DNA from: Pseudomonas sp. GM78
GTDB taxonomy: Bacteria; Pseudomonadota; Gammaproteobacteria; Pseudomonadales; Pseudomonadaceae
Direction: 5' to 3'
Assembly: GCF_000282475.1 (NCBI RefSeq)
Contig: NZ_AKJF01000212.1
Location: 36,015 to 100,014, forward strand
Length of the DNA stretch: 64,000 nt
Shown here: positions 16,184 through 25,830 of the stretch, piece by piece
Numbering within the stretch: position 1 is the first letter of the stretch
Layout of the letters: the number at the start of each line of letters is the position of its first letter
Made by a program: the position numbers and the translations under genes
Notes under the pieces: generated by a model
The model's input: the letters and a program-made list of their open reading frames with translations, nothing else
What the model was told of the DNA's origin: nothing
Databases searched by the model: none

Positions 16184-18703
16184 ATGATTTCTTTGCCGAT
16201 TGATGAAGTTTTACCCGCCTTGCGTGAAGCCCTCGCTACACGTCACGAAGCCGTGCTCGAAGCACCGCCCGGTGCCGGTAAGACCACCCGCGTGCCCTTG
16301 GCCTTGCTTGATGAGCCGTGGCTGGCCGGGCAAACCATCCTGATGCTTGAACCGCGCCGCCTGGCCGCGCGGGCGGCAGCGGAGCGTCTGGCCAGTGAGC
16401 TGGGCGAGAAGGTTGGTGAAACCGTGGGTTATCGCATTCGGCTCGACAGCAAGGTCGGCCCCAACACCCGTATCGAAGTGGTCACCGAGGGCATCCTCAC
16501 CCGGCGCTTGCAGGACGATCCGGCGCTTGAAGGCGTGGGGCTGTTGATCTTCGACGAGTTCCACGAACGCAGCCTCGACGCCGACCTGGCGCTGGCATTG
16601 AGCCTCAATGGCCGGGAACTGTTCCGTGACGATCAGCCGCTGAAGATCCTGCTGATGTCGGCCACCCTGGAAGGCGAGCGCCTGGCCGGGTTGCTCGACG
16701 ATGCGCCAATCCTGCGCAGCGAAGGGCGCATGTACCCGGTGGCGATGCGCTGGGGCCGGCCATTCCAGGCCGGTGAATTCATCGAGCCGCGATTGGTGCA
16801 GACCGTTCTCGAAGCCTTGAACGATGAGTCCGGCAGCGTGCTGGTGTTCCTGCCGGGGCAGGCCGAGATCCGTCGCGTGCATCAACAACTGGTGGATGCG
16901 CTGGGCGATAACACGCAAATCCTGCTCTGCCCGTTGCATGGTGAGCTGGACCTCGCCGCGCAACGGGCGGCGATCGATCCGGCGCCGCCGGGTAAACGCA
17001 AAGTGGTGCTGGCCACCAACATCGCCGAGACCAGCCTGACCATCAACGGCGTGCGCGTGGTGATCGACGCCGGGTTGGCGCGGGTGCCGCGTTTCGATCC
17101 CGGCAGCGGTATGACCCGCCTCGACACCCAACGTATTTCCAAGGCCAGTGCTACCCAGCGTGCGGGCCGGGCAGGACGACTGGAACCGGGTGTGTGCTAT
17201 CGCTTGTGGTCACAGGATCAGCACGAACAATTGGCGGCTTATGGCAGTGCGGAAATTCTTTCGGCGGATCTCGCCGGGTTGGCGCTGCAGCTGGGACGAT
17301 GGGGCGTGACACCGGGCCAACTGGTTTGGCTGGATGTACCTCCGGCAGCCGCTTATGCACAGGCCCAGGACCTGCTGGTTCGTCTTGGCGCGCTGGATGG
17401 CGAAGCACTGACCCGTCACGGTCAGGCCATGGCCGAACTGCCGGCGCATCCCCGTATCGCGCACCTGTTGTTACGTGGACAGGCGCTCGGCCTGGCCGAC
17501 ATGGCTTGCGATGTTGCGGCCTTGCTCGGGGAGCGCGATATCCTGCGTGGTGCCGGCGCCGACTTGCACAGCCGATTGGCGCTGTTGTCCGGCGAGGCGC
17601 GCGGCGCTCGGGGTGCCCAGGGTGGCGTACAACGAGCCCGGCAGCTGGCGCGGCAATATCGAGGTTACCTGCGCGCCAAGGCGTCGGAGCCGGTCGGCGA
17701 TCCCGATCATCCACGCTGGCTCGGTGCGCTGCTGGCCTTGGCCTATCCCGACCGCGTCGCCCAACAACGCCGTGCCGGCGGCGCCGAGTATCGCCTGGCC
17801 AACGGTCGCGCCGCGCTGTTTGCCGAAGCCGACAGCCTGATGAAGCAGCCGTGGCTGGTGATTGCCGATCTCGGCAGCCGTCAGGGCCAGCGTGAAGAGC
17901 GGATTTATCTGGCGGCGGATTTCGATCCGGCGTTGTTCGACTCGGTACTGGCCGAACAGGTGCGATGCGTCGATCAACTGGATTGGGATGAGCGCGAAGG
18001 TGTGCTACGGGCCGAGCGCCAACGCAAGGTGGGCGAGCTTATCCTCAGCCGCGAACCGCTGACCGGTCTCGATGAAAAGGCCCGCAGCCAGGCGTTGGTC
18101 AACCTGGTGCGGCGCAAAGGCCTGGAACTGTTGCCGTGGACCCTGGAGTTGCGCCAGTGGCAGGCACGTGTGGCGTTGTTGCGCCAGCTGGACCTGGGTG
18201 GAAAGGGCGAAAGCGATTGGCCAGATGTCAGCGATGCGGCGCTGCTGAACACCCTTGAGCATTGGCTGATGCCGTATCTGGGCAAAGTCTCGCGACTCAG
18301 TCATTTCGCCAATCTCGACCTCTCAAGCATCGTTCACAACCTGTTGCCATGGCCTCTGCCGCAACGCCTGGACGAGTTGGCGCCGCACCACTTGAGCGTG
18401 CCATCGGGTTCATCGATTCGTCTGGATTACAGCGAACAGCCGCCGATTCTGGCCGTGCGCTTGCAGGAACTGTTCGGCCTGGCCGAAACCCCACGCATCG
18501 CCGGTGGCCGGCAAGTGGTCAAGCTGCATTTACTGTCCCCGGCGCGGCGGCCCGTGCAGGTGACCCAGGACCTGGCGAACTTCTGGCGCAGCACCTACGC
18601 CGAGGTGAAAAAAGACCTGAAGGGACGCTACCCGAAACATTACTGGCCGGACGACCCGCTGGTGGCCGAAGCCACGGCGCGGATCAAGCCGCGCAAGCAA
18701 TGA
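16184..18703 (+). CDS. hrpB: ATP-dependent helicase HrpB
   Basis: 839 residues of the DEAH/RHA helicase superfamily. Walker A GAGKTT (30-35), motif Ia LEPRRLAARAAAERLA, motif II DEFH (DEFHERSLDADLAL), motif III SAT, motif VI QRAGRAGR, and a long C-terminal HrpB-specific region ending in the PKHYWPDDP signature. E. coli HrpB's cellular task is not settled. ATG at 16184 preferred over the TTG at 16172. Stands alone. Confidence 0.95.
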   Translation: MISLPIDEVLPALREALATRHEAVLEAPPGAGKTTRVPLALLDEPWLAGQTILMLEPRRLAARAAAERLASELGEKVGETVGYRIRLDSKVGPNTRIEVVTEGILTRRLQDDPALEGVGLLIFDEFHERSLDADLALALSLNGRELFRDDQPLKILLMSATLEGERLAGLLDDAPILRSEGRMYPVAMRWGRPFQAGEFIEPRLVQTVLEALNDESGSVLVFLPGQAEIRRVHQQLVDALGDNTQILLCPLHGELDLAAQRAAIDPAPPGKRKVVLATNIAETSLTINGVRVVIDAGLARVPRFDPGSGMTRLDTQRISKASATQRAGRAGRLEPGVCYRLWSQDQHEQLAAYGSAEILSADLAGLALQLGRWGVTPGQLVWLDVPPAAAYAQAQDLLVRLGALDGEALTRHGQAMAELPAHPRIAHLLLRGQALGLADMACDVAALLGERDILRGAGADLHSRLALLSGEARGARGAQGGVQRARQLARQYRGYLRAKASEPVGDPDHPRWLGALLALAYPDRVAQQRRAGGAEYRLANGRAALFAEADSLMKQPWLVIADLGSRQGQREERIYLAADFDPALFDSVLAEQVRCVDQLDWDEREGVLRAERQRKVGELILSREPLTGLDEKARSQALVNLVRRKGLELLPWTLELRQWQARVALLRQLDLGGKGESDWPDVSDAALLNTLEHWLMPYLGKVSRLSHFANLDLSSIVHNLLPWPLPQRLDELAPHHLSVPSGSSIRLDYSEQPPILAVRLQELFGLAETPRIAGGRQVVKLHLLSPARRPVQVTQDLANFWRSTYAEVKKDLKGRYPKHYWPDDPLVAEATARIKPRKQ

Positions 18704-18712
18704 CGCCGTAAT

Positions 18713-19792
18713 CTACGGCGCGGCGGGCAGTAGAAACCGCGCAATCACCGGCAGGTGATCGGAGATGCGCAGGGTATCGTCTTGCCGCACCGTCGCCTCG
18801 ACCCGCTTGATCCGCGGGCTGTAGAACAGATAGTCGACGGTCCGGTCCGGGCCGTTCAAGCCGGCATCGTTCGGGTAATGGGTCAGCCAGCGCGCGCGAT
18901 CGATGCCGCTGGATTCGTTGTTGGTGGGGATCATCGGGTACTTGTCCCACAACAGATGCAGGGCGCTGTCGGCGGAGTAGGGGGTGCGCTGTTCGCTGGG
19001 CAGGCGCTGGTATTGTCCCAGCGGCAGCAGGTTGAAGTCGCCACCGATCAGCCAGGGCGTACCGCGGCTTTCAAACTTGTCGAGGGCCTTGGCCACGGCC
19101 GCGACCTGAGCCTGCAACGTCTCGTCAGGTTGGGTCACTCGGTCCAGATGGGTGTTGAGGACCGCGAGCTGGCCACCGTCGCTCAATGGCAGGTAGGTCA
19201 CCAGCAGCGCGTTTTTCGGTTGGAACTGGCGACTGATCGGGTTGGCCGATGCGATCGGCAATTGCAGACGTTCGGCGTGCTCGATCTGATAGCGACTCAG
19301 GGTCGCCAGTTGCCGGCCGACACTGCCGAAAATGTGCGGGTTCGGCACGAAATCAGCCTTCCAGTCGAAGGCATGGGCGCTGCACGGATACAGGTCGGTG
19401 AGCCGCTCCTGCAGCAGTTTGAGCTGGTTCTGGTAGTCGCTGGCCTTGGCGCCGTCATCGAGTTCCTGCAGCAGCACGACGTCCGGTTGCTCGTCGCGGA
19501 TAACCCGCGCCACTTCGTCGAGGCTGAAGGCCATGTCTTCCGGCGTGGGGGAATCGTCGGCGCCGGCGGCCAGGTCATTCCAGAACACGTAGCGTTTGCC
19601 CGCCAGGTACTGGACGTTCCAGGTCATGACCTTCAGTGCCTGGCCGGGTGCCAGGACTGGCGCCTGAGTACTGCACGCAACCGGCGCTGTTTCCCTGGCC
19701 TCGGGGCGCCAGGTCAGGCTGTAAGTCATCACAGTGATCAAGCCGATGACGATCAACAATCCCAGCAAGGTGTAGCGCAGCAGTCGCGTCAT
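18713..19792 (-). CDS. Membrane-anchored endonuclease/exonuclease/phosphatase family protein
   Basis: 359 residues with an N-terminal membrane anchor (LLGLLIVIGLITVMTYSL, 8-25) and a periplasmic EEP-fold domain. Metal and catalytic motifs: MTWNVQYL, LLQELDD, LNTHLDR, IGGDFNLLP and the C-terminal SDHLPVIA. Substrate could be nucleic acid, phospholipid or a sugar phosphate; the sequence does not decide. Convergent with hrpB, with a 9-base gap. Confidence 0.85.
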   Translation of the reverse strand: MTRLLRYTLLGLLIVIGLITVMTYSLTWRPEARETAPVACSTQAPVLAPGQALKVMTWNVQYLAGKRYVFWNDLAAGADDSPTPEDMAFSLDEVARVIRDEQPDVVLLQELDDGAKASDYQNQLKLLQERLTDLYPCSAHAFDWKADFVPNPHIFGSVGRQLATLSRYQIEHAERLQLPIASANPISRQFQPKNALLVTYLPLSDGGQLAVLNTHLDRVTQPDETLQAQVAAVAKALDKFESRGTPWLIGGDFNLLPLGQYQRLPSEQRTPYSADSALHLLWDKYPMIPTNNESSGIDRARWLTHYPNDAGLNGPDRTVDYLFYSPRIKRVEATVRQDDTLRISDHLPVIARFLLPAAP

Positions 19793-19858
19793 GGCTCAGC
19801 TTATCGCGTTACGGAAATTGTCCCCGAGCATACCCGACTGACGAGCGGTCGCCCACGG

Positions 19859-20533
19859 TCAACGTGGGCCATCGATTTTTTCCGGCACTTCGCTGATCAG
19901 CATGAACAGGCGGAACAGCACCACGCTGGTGAACAGTTGCAAGAAGCTGTGGGCACTGTCGATCAACAGCGAGATCGCCGGGTTCTGCGGCTCGGGGTAC
20001 GCCGCCAACGTTGCGCCCTTGAGCAACCACAAGGGCCCCATCACACACAGGATGCACACCAGGATGCGCATGAAGTGGCCACGGGTCAGACGCAGGCTTT
20101 CCTTCATGGCCTGCAATGGTGCCAGGCCCCGCAGCACCAGCAGGTACTCGCCGAAAGCCAGGGTCACCATCAGCCAGATGCCCGGCAGGAAGTACAGCGA
20201 CAAGCCCAGCAGGATCAGCAAGGTGTTCAGGGCGGTCAGCAAGGCAAAACGCGGCCACAGATAGGCCGACCTCGACAGCAGCTCGCGGTTACTGGGCGAT
20301 TCGCCCCGGCTGCGGGCGTCGAGGAACAGGATCAGGGCGGCGGTGTACAGCGGATAGACCAGCAAGCCGACGATCACACTGATACCGGGGAAACTGTCCG
20401 GCTCGGTGGAGTGGTCGACCACTTGTTGCAACAGGGCTTCGATGATCACCAGCGGCAGGCACAGCTGTACGATCTGGCCCAGATTGCGTTTGAAGAAATA
20501 CAAGGAGTCGCGCAGTACATCGAACGGATTCAT
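19859..20533 (-). CDS. YciC-like multi-pass membrane protein
   Basis: 224 residues from ATG 20533 (MNPFDVLRDSLYFFKRNLG). Five to six hydrophobic helices with an amphipathic N-terminal region, typical of the YciC family of inner-membrane proteins of unknown function. The longer frame to 20644 adds 37 residues of non-family sequence. Sits directly upstream of the EEP protein in the same direction (66-base gap), so possibly cotranscribed. Confidence 0.75.
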   Translation of the reverse strand: MNPFDVLRDSLYFFKRNLGQIVQLCLPLVIIEALLQQVVDHSTEPDSFPGISVIVGLLVYPLYTAALILFLDARSRGESPSNRELLSRSAYLWPRFALLTALNTLLILLGLSLYFLPGIWLMVTLAFGEYLLVLRGLAPLQAMKESLRLTRGHFMRILVCILCVMGPLWLLKGATLAAYPEPQNPAISLLIDSAHSFLQLFTSVVLFRLFMLISEVPEKIDGPR

Positions 20534-20710
20534 CAGTAGATATCGCAGTTGAAAGCAGTTGCCCACTTTAACCGATGATGCGCGGGAGGGCGCAAACGTA
20601 AACGTTCGGTAAAGCTCATTGAAACAACTTGTTTCAGCCTCCATTAAGGTCGGGCAGCTTATCCTTTATGGGTAAAAGCAACGATTTTCCAGGCAATCTA
20701 TGAGGTCGCC

Positions 20711-21469
20711 ATGAACAGCGAAGAACAAACCCTGATCGATGGACTGTTTTCCCGGCTGCAACAGGCCGAGACGGACTCAGCCCCGCGCGACGCCCTGGCC
20801 GAGGCGCGGATCAAGGAACACCTGGCACGCCAACCGGCGGCGGGTTATTTCATGACCCAGGCGATTCTGGTGCAGGAGGCGGCGATCAAGAGCCTCGACG
20901 GGCAGAACCAGCAACTGACGGCGCAAATCCAGAAATTGCAGGCCGAACTGCAGCAGGCCAAGGCGCAAACGACAGCCCCGGCGCCGAGCAGCGGTGGCTT
21001 TTTGTCGAGTATCTTTGGTGGCAGTCCGCAGCCTGCGCCCACACAAAGTGCGCCGGTATCCGGCGGTGGCGGCTGGCGCGAACCGGCGCGGCCGTCGTTC
21101 AACGCGCCACCGCAGCAGAATTTCGGAGCTGCTCCACAGCAGGGCTATGCACCCCAGCAACAGGCCCCGGCGGCTGGCAGCGGCTTTCTCGGTGGTGCGC
21201 TGAAAACCGCGGCCGGTGTGGCGGGTGGCGTGATGCTGGCACAAGGCATCAGCAGTCTGTTCCACCACAACCAGGCACCCCAGGAGGTCGTCGAAGTCAT
21301 CAAGGAAGAACCGGCCCAGGTCAACGACCAAGGCAACAATGGCTGGGGCGATGACCAACGCATGGCCGGCAACGATACCTATGCCAACAACCAGGGCGGT
21401 TTTGCCGACGCCGACTACAGCGATGACAGCTCATCGTTCTTTGGCGGCGACGACGACTCCTTCATCTGA
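20711..21469 (+). CDS. DUF2076 family protein
   Basis: 252 residues. Conserved N-terminal helix-rich part (1-50, EEQTLIDGLFSRLQQAE), coiled coil with Gln/Leu heptads (60-88), Pro/Gln/Ala-rich linker, a short glycine-rich hydrophobic segment (FLGGALKTAAGVAGGVMLAQGISSLF, about 157-182), and an acidic Asp/Ser-rich C-terminus. Matches DUF2076, a family lacking an assigned role. No signal peptide. Confidence 0.85.
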   Translation: MNSEEQTLIDGLFSRLQQAETDSAPRDALAEARIKEHLARQPAAGYFMTQAILVQEAAIKSLDGQNQQLTAQIQKLQAELQQAKAQTTAPAPSSGGFLSSIFGGSPQPAPTQSAPVSGGGGWREPARPSFNAPPQQNFGAAPQQGYAPQQQAPAAGSGFLGGALKTAAGVAGGVMLAQGISSLFHHNQAPQEVVEVIKEEPAQVNDQGNNGWGDDQRMAGNDTYANNQGGFADADYSDDSSSFFGGDDDSFI

Positions 21470-21597
21470 TACACCATTCGTCCGAGGCGCTGCGGCGCTT
21501 CGGGCCGATTATTCGCGAAACTCTGCTTTTGGCTGGCATACTGGGCGACTTTTCGGGCCTGGTGCCTGACCCTGCCTGCGCTTTATCGAGGTGTCCG

Positions 21598-22077
21598 GTG
21601 AAAAAAATCGCAGTGTTCGCCGATGTCCAGAACCTCTACTACACCGTGCGCCAGGCTTATGGTTGCCACTTCAACTATGCCGCGTTGTGGGCTGATATCA
21701 GCAAGCAAGGCGAGATCGTCGAGGCCTATGCCTACGCGATCGATCGTGGCGACAGCAAACAGCAGCAGTTCCAGCAGATCCTGCGCAACCTCGGTTTCAC
21801 CGTGAAACTCAAGCCCTATATCCAGCGCAGCGACGGCTCGGCCAAGGGCGACTGGGACGTGGGCATTACCCTCGACATCATGGACGCCGCCGACCATGTC
21901 GATGAAGTGGTGCTGGCCTCTGGCGACGGTGATTTCGACATGCTGCTGGAGCGCATCATCAGCAAGCACGGCGTGCAGGCGGTGGCCTACGGGGTACCGG
22001 GCCTGACGGCCAACTCGCTGATCCGCGCCGCCAGCCGCTACGTGCCGATCGAAGGCGCGTTGCTGCTCAAGAATTGA
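21598..22077 (+). CDS. NYN-domain protein (LabA/DUF88 family)
   Basis: 159 residues from the GTG at 21598 (VKKIAVFADVQNLYYTVRQAYG). PIN-like NYN fold with acidic residues of a metal site: FADVQN near the start, KGDWDVGITLDIMD, and VLASGDGDFDMLLERI. Such proteins are predicted or shown RNases in some cases. It lies 22 bases before a 3'-5' exonuclease gene in the same direction, suggesting shared nucleic-acid metabolism. RBS-like CGAGG precedes the GTG. Confidence 0.85.
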   Translation: MKKIAVFADVQNLYYTVRQAYGCHFNYAALWADISKQGEIVEAYAYAIDRGDSKQQQFQQILRNLGFTVKLKPYIQRSDGSAKGDWDVGITLDIMDAADHVDEVVLASGDGDFDMLLERIISKHGVQAVAYGVPGLTANSLIRAASRYVPIEGALLLKN

Positions 22078-22099
22078 TTTTTACGGAGTTCAAACAGGT

Positions 22100-22705
22100 T
22101 TGGAACGCATAGCAGTCATCGACTTTGAAACCACCGGGATCTCTCCGAGCAGCAGTTGCCGGGCCACGGAAATTGCCGTGGTGATCCTTGAACAAGGGCG
22201 CATCGTCGAGCGTTACCAGAGCCTGATGAACGCCGGCGTGCGCGTCCCGGGCTTCATCGAACAACTGACCGGCATCAGCAATGCCATGCTGCGCACCGCG
22301 CCTTCGGCCGAGCAGGTCATGAACGAGGTCAACGAGTTCGTCGGCACCACGCCATTGCTGGCCCACAACGCCGCGTTCGACCAGAAGTTCTGGGATTTCG
22401 AACTGGGGCGGATCAAACGCACGCGCCTGCAGAACTTTGCCTGCTCGCTGCTGCTGGCCCGGCGCCTGATGCCCGCGGCACCGAACCACAAGCTTGGCAC
22501 CCTCACCACCTTCGCCAACCTGCCCCACACCGGCAAGGCTCACCGGGCCATGGCCGACGCCGAAATGGCGGCCAACCTGACGGTGCACCTGGCCGAAGAA
22601 CTGCGGCACAAGCATGGCTTGAGCGAACTGTCCCATGATTTGTTGTGCAAATTGCAGAAAGTGCCGGCGGCGAAGGTGGGCGAACACCTCAAGCGCTATC
22701 GCTGA
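22100..22705 (+). CDS. 3'-5' exonuclease (DnaQ-like, DEDDh)
   Basis: 201 residues of the DnaQ exonuclease family. ExoI DFETTG (8-13), ExoII with LLAHNAAFDQKF, ExoIII HRAMADAEM give the DEDDh catalytic set. It lacks polymerase or UvrC domains. The start appears to be TTG at 22100 with GGAG about 12 bases upstream; no in-frame ATG precedes the DFETTG motif. Likely cotranscribed with the NYN gene. Confidence 0.88.
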   Translation: MERIAVIDFETTGISPSSSCRATEIAVVILEQGRIVERYQSLMNAGVRVPGFIEQLTGISNAMLRTAPSAEQVMNEVNEFVGTTPLLAHNAAFDQKFWDFELGRIKRTRLQNFACSLLLARRLMPAAPNHKLGTLTTFANLPHTGKAHRAMADAEMAANLTVHLAEELRHKHGLSELSHDLLCKLQKVPAAKVGEHLKRYR

Positions 22706-22726
22706 TCCCGAGTCCTGCAAGTAACC

Positions 22727-22818
22727 CTTGTGGGAGCCAGCCTGCTGGCGATTACGGTGTGTCATTCAACCTCTTGGTAGGCTGAACCACTGCAATCGCC
22801 AGCAGGCTGGCTCCCACA
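22727..22818. repeat. REP pair
   Basis: Inverted doublet with CCAGC-CT-GCTGG cores between the exonuclease gene and the convergent Lrp gene. Confidence 0.85.
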
Positions 22819-22834
22819 TTGGTATGTGTTGATC

Positions 22835-23293
22835 TCAGGTTTGTTTGCCATTGCCTTCGATATGTCCCAACGGCACCCGCTTCTCTATCGCACTCGACAA
22901 CACAATCGATGTCTTGCTGAAGCCAAACGTGGCAATCCGGTTGATCAAGTCTTCCAGCTCCGGCATCGAGCCCACCGCGGCTTGCATGATCACGCAGGGG
23001 TCACCGGTCACGCGGTGGCATTCGGTCAATTGCGGGATCTTGATCAGGTCGTCGTAGGCTTTCTGGTTGCCGTGCTGGTTCAGGCGCAGTTCGATCACAC
23101 ACTGGATCGGCAAGCCGAGCTTGGCCATGTTGACCTTCGCCTGGTAACCGGTAATCACGCCGCTGGACTCGAGCTTGGCCACGCGTTCGGCCACGGCAGG
23201 GGCGGAGAGGTTGACCTTGCGCGCGAGGTCCGCGTAGGACGCGCGACCATTTTCCAGCAGGGCGCTGAGCAGCATGCGGTCGTACTTATCCAT
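22835..23293 (-). CDS. Lrp/AsnC family transcriptional regulator
   Basis: 152 residues: winged HTH (YDRMLLSALLENGRASYADLARKVNLSAPAVAERVAKLESSGVI) and RAM ligand-binding domain (HRVTGDPCVIMQAAVGSMPELEDLI). It is divergent from an EamA-type exporter and a long inverted repeat lies between them, the layout expected of a regulator that controls an exporter and itself. The effector is probably an amino acid, by family habit. Confidence 0.9.
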   Translation of the reverse strand: MDKYDRMLLSALLENGRASYADLARKVNLSAPAVAERVAKLESSGVITGYQAKVNMAKLGLPIQCVIELRLNQHGNQKAYDDLIKIPQLTECHRVTGDPCVIMQAAVGSMPELEDLINRIATFGFSKTSIVLSSAIEKRVPLGHIEGNGKQT

Positions 23294-23317
23294 CGAGGCA
23301 ACTCCTGAAAGTGACGG

Positions 23318-23365
23318 ACTTTCGAAAACACGGTTTATAGCGCTGAACTCCGTGTTTTGAAAAGT
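23318..23365. promoter_or_regulatory. Candidate operator: long inverted repeat between lrp-like gene and exporter
   Basis: Arms 23318-23333 (ACTTTCGAAAACACGG) and 23350-23365 (CCGTGTTTTGAAAAGT) pair at 14 of 16 positions across a 16-base spacer. It is centred in the divergent promoter region, so it is a likely binding site for the adjacent Lrp-type regulator. Confidence 0.6.
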
Positions 23366-23458
23366 GTACCGGCGGTTTAAACAGGTTTTGTAACTTATTT
23401 TCCCGCGTCAGCCTTTCTAGAATAGCCGTTCACCTGTTCTGCCTGTGAGCTGCCCATC

Positions 23459-24400
23459 ATGTCCGGCCTACGTCGCTTTCCCCTACCGTTAATCGCTGCC
23501 TTCTTCGCGCTCTACGTGATTTGGGGCTCGACCTACCTGGTGATCCGCATCGGCGTGGAGTATTGGCCGCCCTTGCTGCTCGCGGGCATTCGCTTCGTCA
23601 TCGCCGGAAGCCTGATGTACGCCTTCCTGCGCTGGCGCGGGGCGCCGGCCCCGACCTGGGCGCAATGGAAAGCCGCCGGGATCATCGGTGTGTTGCTGCT
23701 GGCGTGCGGCAACGGCGCGGTCAGCGTGGCCGAGCACACGGGCGTGGCCTCCGGTGTCGCCGCGCTGGCAGTGGCGACGGTGCCGCTGCTTACCTTGCTC
23801 TGTGGCTATTTCTGGGGCGTGCGTAATACCCGTCTTGAATGGGCGGGCGTTGCGCTGGGAATGATCGGCATCGTCATGCTCAACCTCGGCTCCAACCTGC
23901 AATCGAGCCCGCTGGGGGCGGCGTTGCTGATCTTTGCTGCGGCCACCTGGGCATTCGGCTCGGTGTGGAGCAAGCACTTGCCGTTGCCCCAAGGCGCAAT
24001 GGCCAGTGCCGTGGAAATGCTGGTCGGCGGCGTGGTGTTGCTGATCGCCAGTGCGCTGAGCGGCGAACATCTGGAGAAGGTCCCCCCCATCGAGGGCTGG
24101 GCGGCGCTGGCCTACTTGACCGTGTTCGGTTCGATCATTGCCTTCAACGCCTACATGTATCTGCTCAAGCATGTGCGTCCGGCGGCGGCCACCAGTTATG
24201 CCTACGTCAACCCGGCGGTGGCCGTGTTGCTGGGGATCGTGTTTGTCGGAGAAACCATTGGCATCGAGGAAGCATTGGCGATGCTGGTGATCATCAGTGC
24301 CGTGGTGCTGATTGGCCTGCCGCAATGGCGACGCACACCGCAGCGGCCTGTGGTGAAGGTCGAGCCGACAGCGGTGCCGACAGAATCCCGTGTGAATTAG
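23459..24400 (+). CDS. yedA: EamA/DMT exporter, YedA-like
   Basis: 313 residues with ten predicted membrane helices in two EamA repeats. WGSTYLVIRIGVE and PLLLAGIRFVIAGSLMY near the N-terminus and AATSYAYVNPAVAVLLG in the second half are characteristic of YedA-type drug/metabolite transporters. Probable efflux of an amino acid or related metabolite, inferred from the divergent Lrp regulator. The basic C-terminal tail is cytoplasmic. Confidence 0.88.
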   Translation: MSGLRRFPLPLIAAFFALYVIWGSTYLVIRIGVEYWPPLLLAGIRFVIAGSLMYAFLRWRGAPAPTWAQWKAAGIIGVLLLACGNGAVSVAEHTGVASGVAALAVATVPLLTLLCGYFWGVRNTRLEWAGVALGMIGIVMLNLGSNLQSSPLGAALLIFAAATWAFGSVWSKHLPLPQGAMASAVEMLVGGVVLLIASALSGEHLEKVPPIEGWAALAYLTVFGSIIAFNAYMYLLKHVRPAAATSYAYVNPAVAVLLGIVFVGETIGIEEALAMLVIISAVVLIGLPQWRRTPQRPVVKVEPTAVPTESRVN

Positions 24401-24465
24401 GGTAAACTGCGCGCCATTGCATACTTGTTTCGCACAATCGCGCTGATTTTTCCTACGGTACTCCC

Positions 24466-25806
24466 ATGACTTTCGCCACCCTTGGCCTGATCGAACCCTT
24501 GCTGCGCTCCCTCGAGACGCTCGGCTACCAGACTCCGACGCCGGTTCAGGCACAAGCCATTCCAGCGGTGCTGGCCGGTCGCGACCTGATGGCCGCGGCC
24601 CAGACCGGCACCGGCAAGACCGCCGGTTTCGCCTTGCCGCTGTTGCAACTGCTGGCCATGGAAGGGCCGAAAGTCGCCGCCAACTCGGTGCGTGCGCTGA
24701 TTCTGGTGCCGACCCGAGAGCTGGCCGAGCAGGTTCACGAAGCGGTGCGCCAATATGCCGAGAACCTGCCGCTGCGTACCTACGCGGTGTACGGCGGTGT
24801 CAGCATCAACCCGCAGATGATGAAGCTGCGCAGCGGTGTCGACCTGTTGGTGGCGACCCCGGGCCGTTTGCTCGACCTGTTCCGCCAGAACGCACTGAAG
24901 TTCAATCAGCTGCAAACCCTGGTGCTGGACGAGGCCGATCGCATGCTCGACCTGGGTTTCTCCGAGGAGCTGGCGAACATCTATAAGGCGCTGCCGAAGA
25001 AACGTCAGACGCTGCTGTTCTCCGCCACCTTCTCCGACGACATCCGCCTGCTGGCCGGGCAAATGCTCAACGATCCGCTGAGCATCGAAGTCAGCCCGCG
25101 CAACGTCGCCGCCAATACGGTCAAGCAATGGATCGTGACGGTCGACAAGAAGCGCAAGCCGGAGCTGTTCGTGCACTTGATGCGCAAGGGCAAGTGGAAA
25201 CAGGTGCTGGTGTTCGCCAAGACCCGCAACGGCGTGGACGCGCTGGTGGAAAAACTCCAGGGCCTGGGCATCAACGCCGATGGCATCCACGGCGACAAGC
25301 CCCAGGCGACCCGTCAGCGCGCGCTGGACCGCTTCAAGCTCAGTGAAGTGCAGATCCTGGTCGCCACCGACGTCGCGGCCCGGGGCCTGGATATCGAAGA
25401 CCTGCCATTGGTGGTCAATTTCGATTTGCCGATCGTGGCCGAGGATTACATCCACCGTATCGGTCGTACCGGGCGTGCCGGCTCCACCGGCGAGGCGATT
25501 TCCCTGGTGTGCGCCGATGAAGTGAATCTGCTGTCGGCCATCGAAATGTTGACCCGTCAGACGCTCAAGCGTCAGAACGAGCCGGACTTCGAGCCAGAGC
25601 ATCGCGTGCCGGACACCGATGCCAGTGGCCAGGTGGTCAAGAAACCGAAGAAACCGAAGAAGCCCAAAGCGTCGGGTGGTGGTGGCGGTAAACGCAATCT
25701 CGGCAAGTGGGTCGACAGCGGGGAAGCTGCGCCAGCGGAGCCTTCGATCAAGCCTGTGCGCAAGGTGCCGGTGTTCAACACTGGGCCGCGTAAGCGTAAG
25801 CCTTGA
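24466..25806 (+). CDS. rhlE: DEAD-box RNA helicase RhlE
   Basis: 446 residues. Q motif (FATLGLIEPLLRSLETLGYQTPTPVQ), Walker A AQTGTGKT (45-52), PTRELA, DEAD at 155-158, SAT, and the HRIGRTGRAG motif VI. A Lys-rich C-terminal tail (KKPKKPKKPKASGGGGGK) is typical of RhlE and binds RNA. Expected to remodel rRNA or mRNA structure. Followed by a REP pair that probably ends the transcript. Confidence 0.95.
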   Translation: MTFATLGLIEPLLRSLETLGYQTPTPVQAQAIPAVLAGRDLMAAAQTGTGKTAGFALPLLQLLAMEGPKVAANSVRALILVPTRELAEQVHEAVRQYAENLPLRTYAVYGGVSINPQMMKLRSGVDLLVATPGRLLDLFRQNALKFNQLQTLVLDEADRMLDLGFSEELANIYKALPKKRQTLLFSATFSDDIRLLAGQMLNDPLSIEVSPRNVAANTVKQWIVTVDKKRKPELFVHLMRKGKWKQVLVFAKTRNGVDALVEKLQGLGINADGIHGDKPQATRQRALDRFKLSEVQILVATDVAARGLDIEDLPLVVNFDLPIVAEDYIHRIGRTGRAGSTGEAISLVCADEVNLLSAIEMLTRQTLKRQNEPDFEPEHRVPDTDASGQVVKKPKKPKKPKASGGGGGKRNLGKWVDSGEAAPAEPSIKPVRKVPVFNTGPRKRKP

Positions 25807-25830
25807 TTACACGCTGCACCTGTTAAGGCC

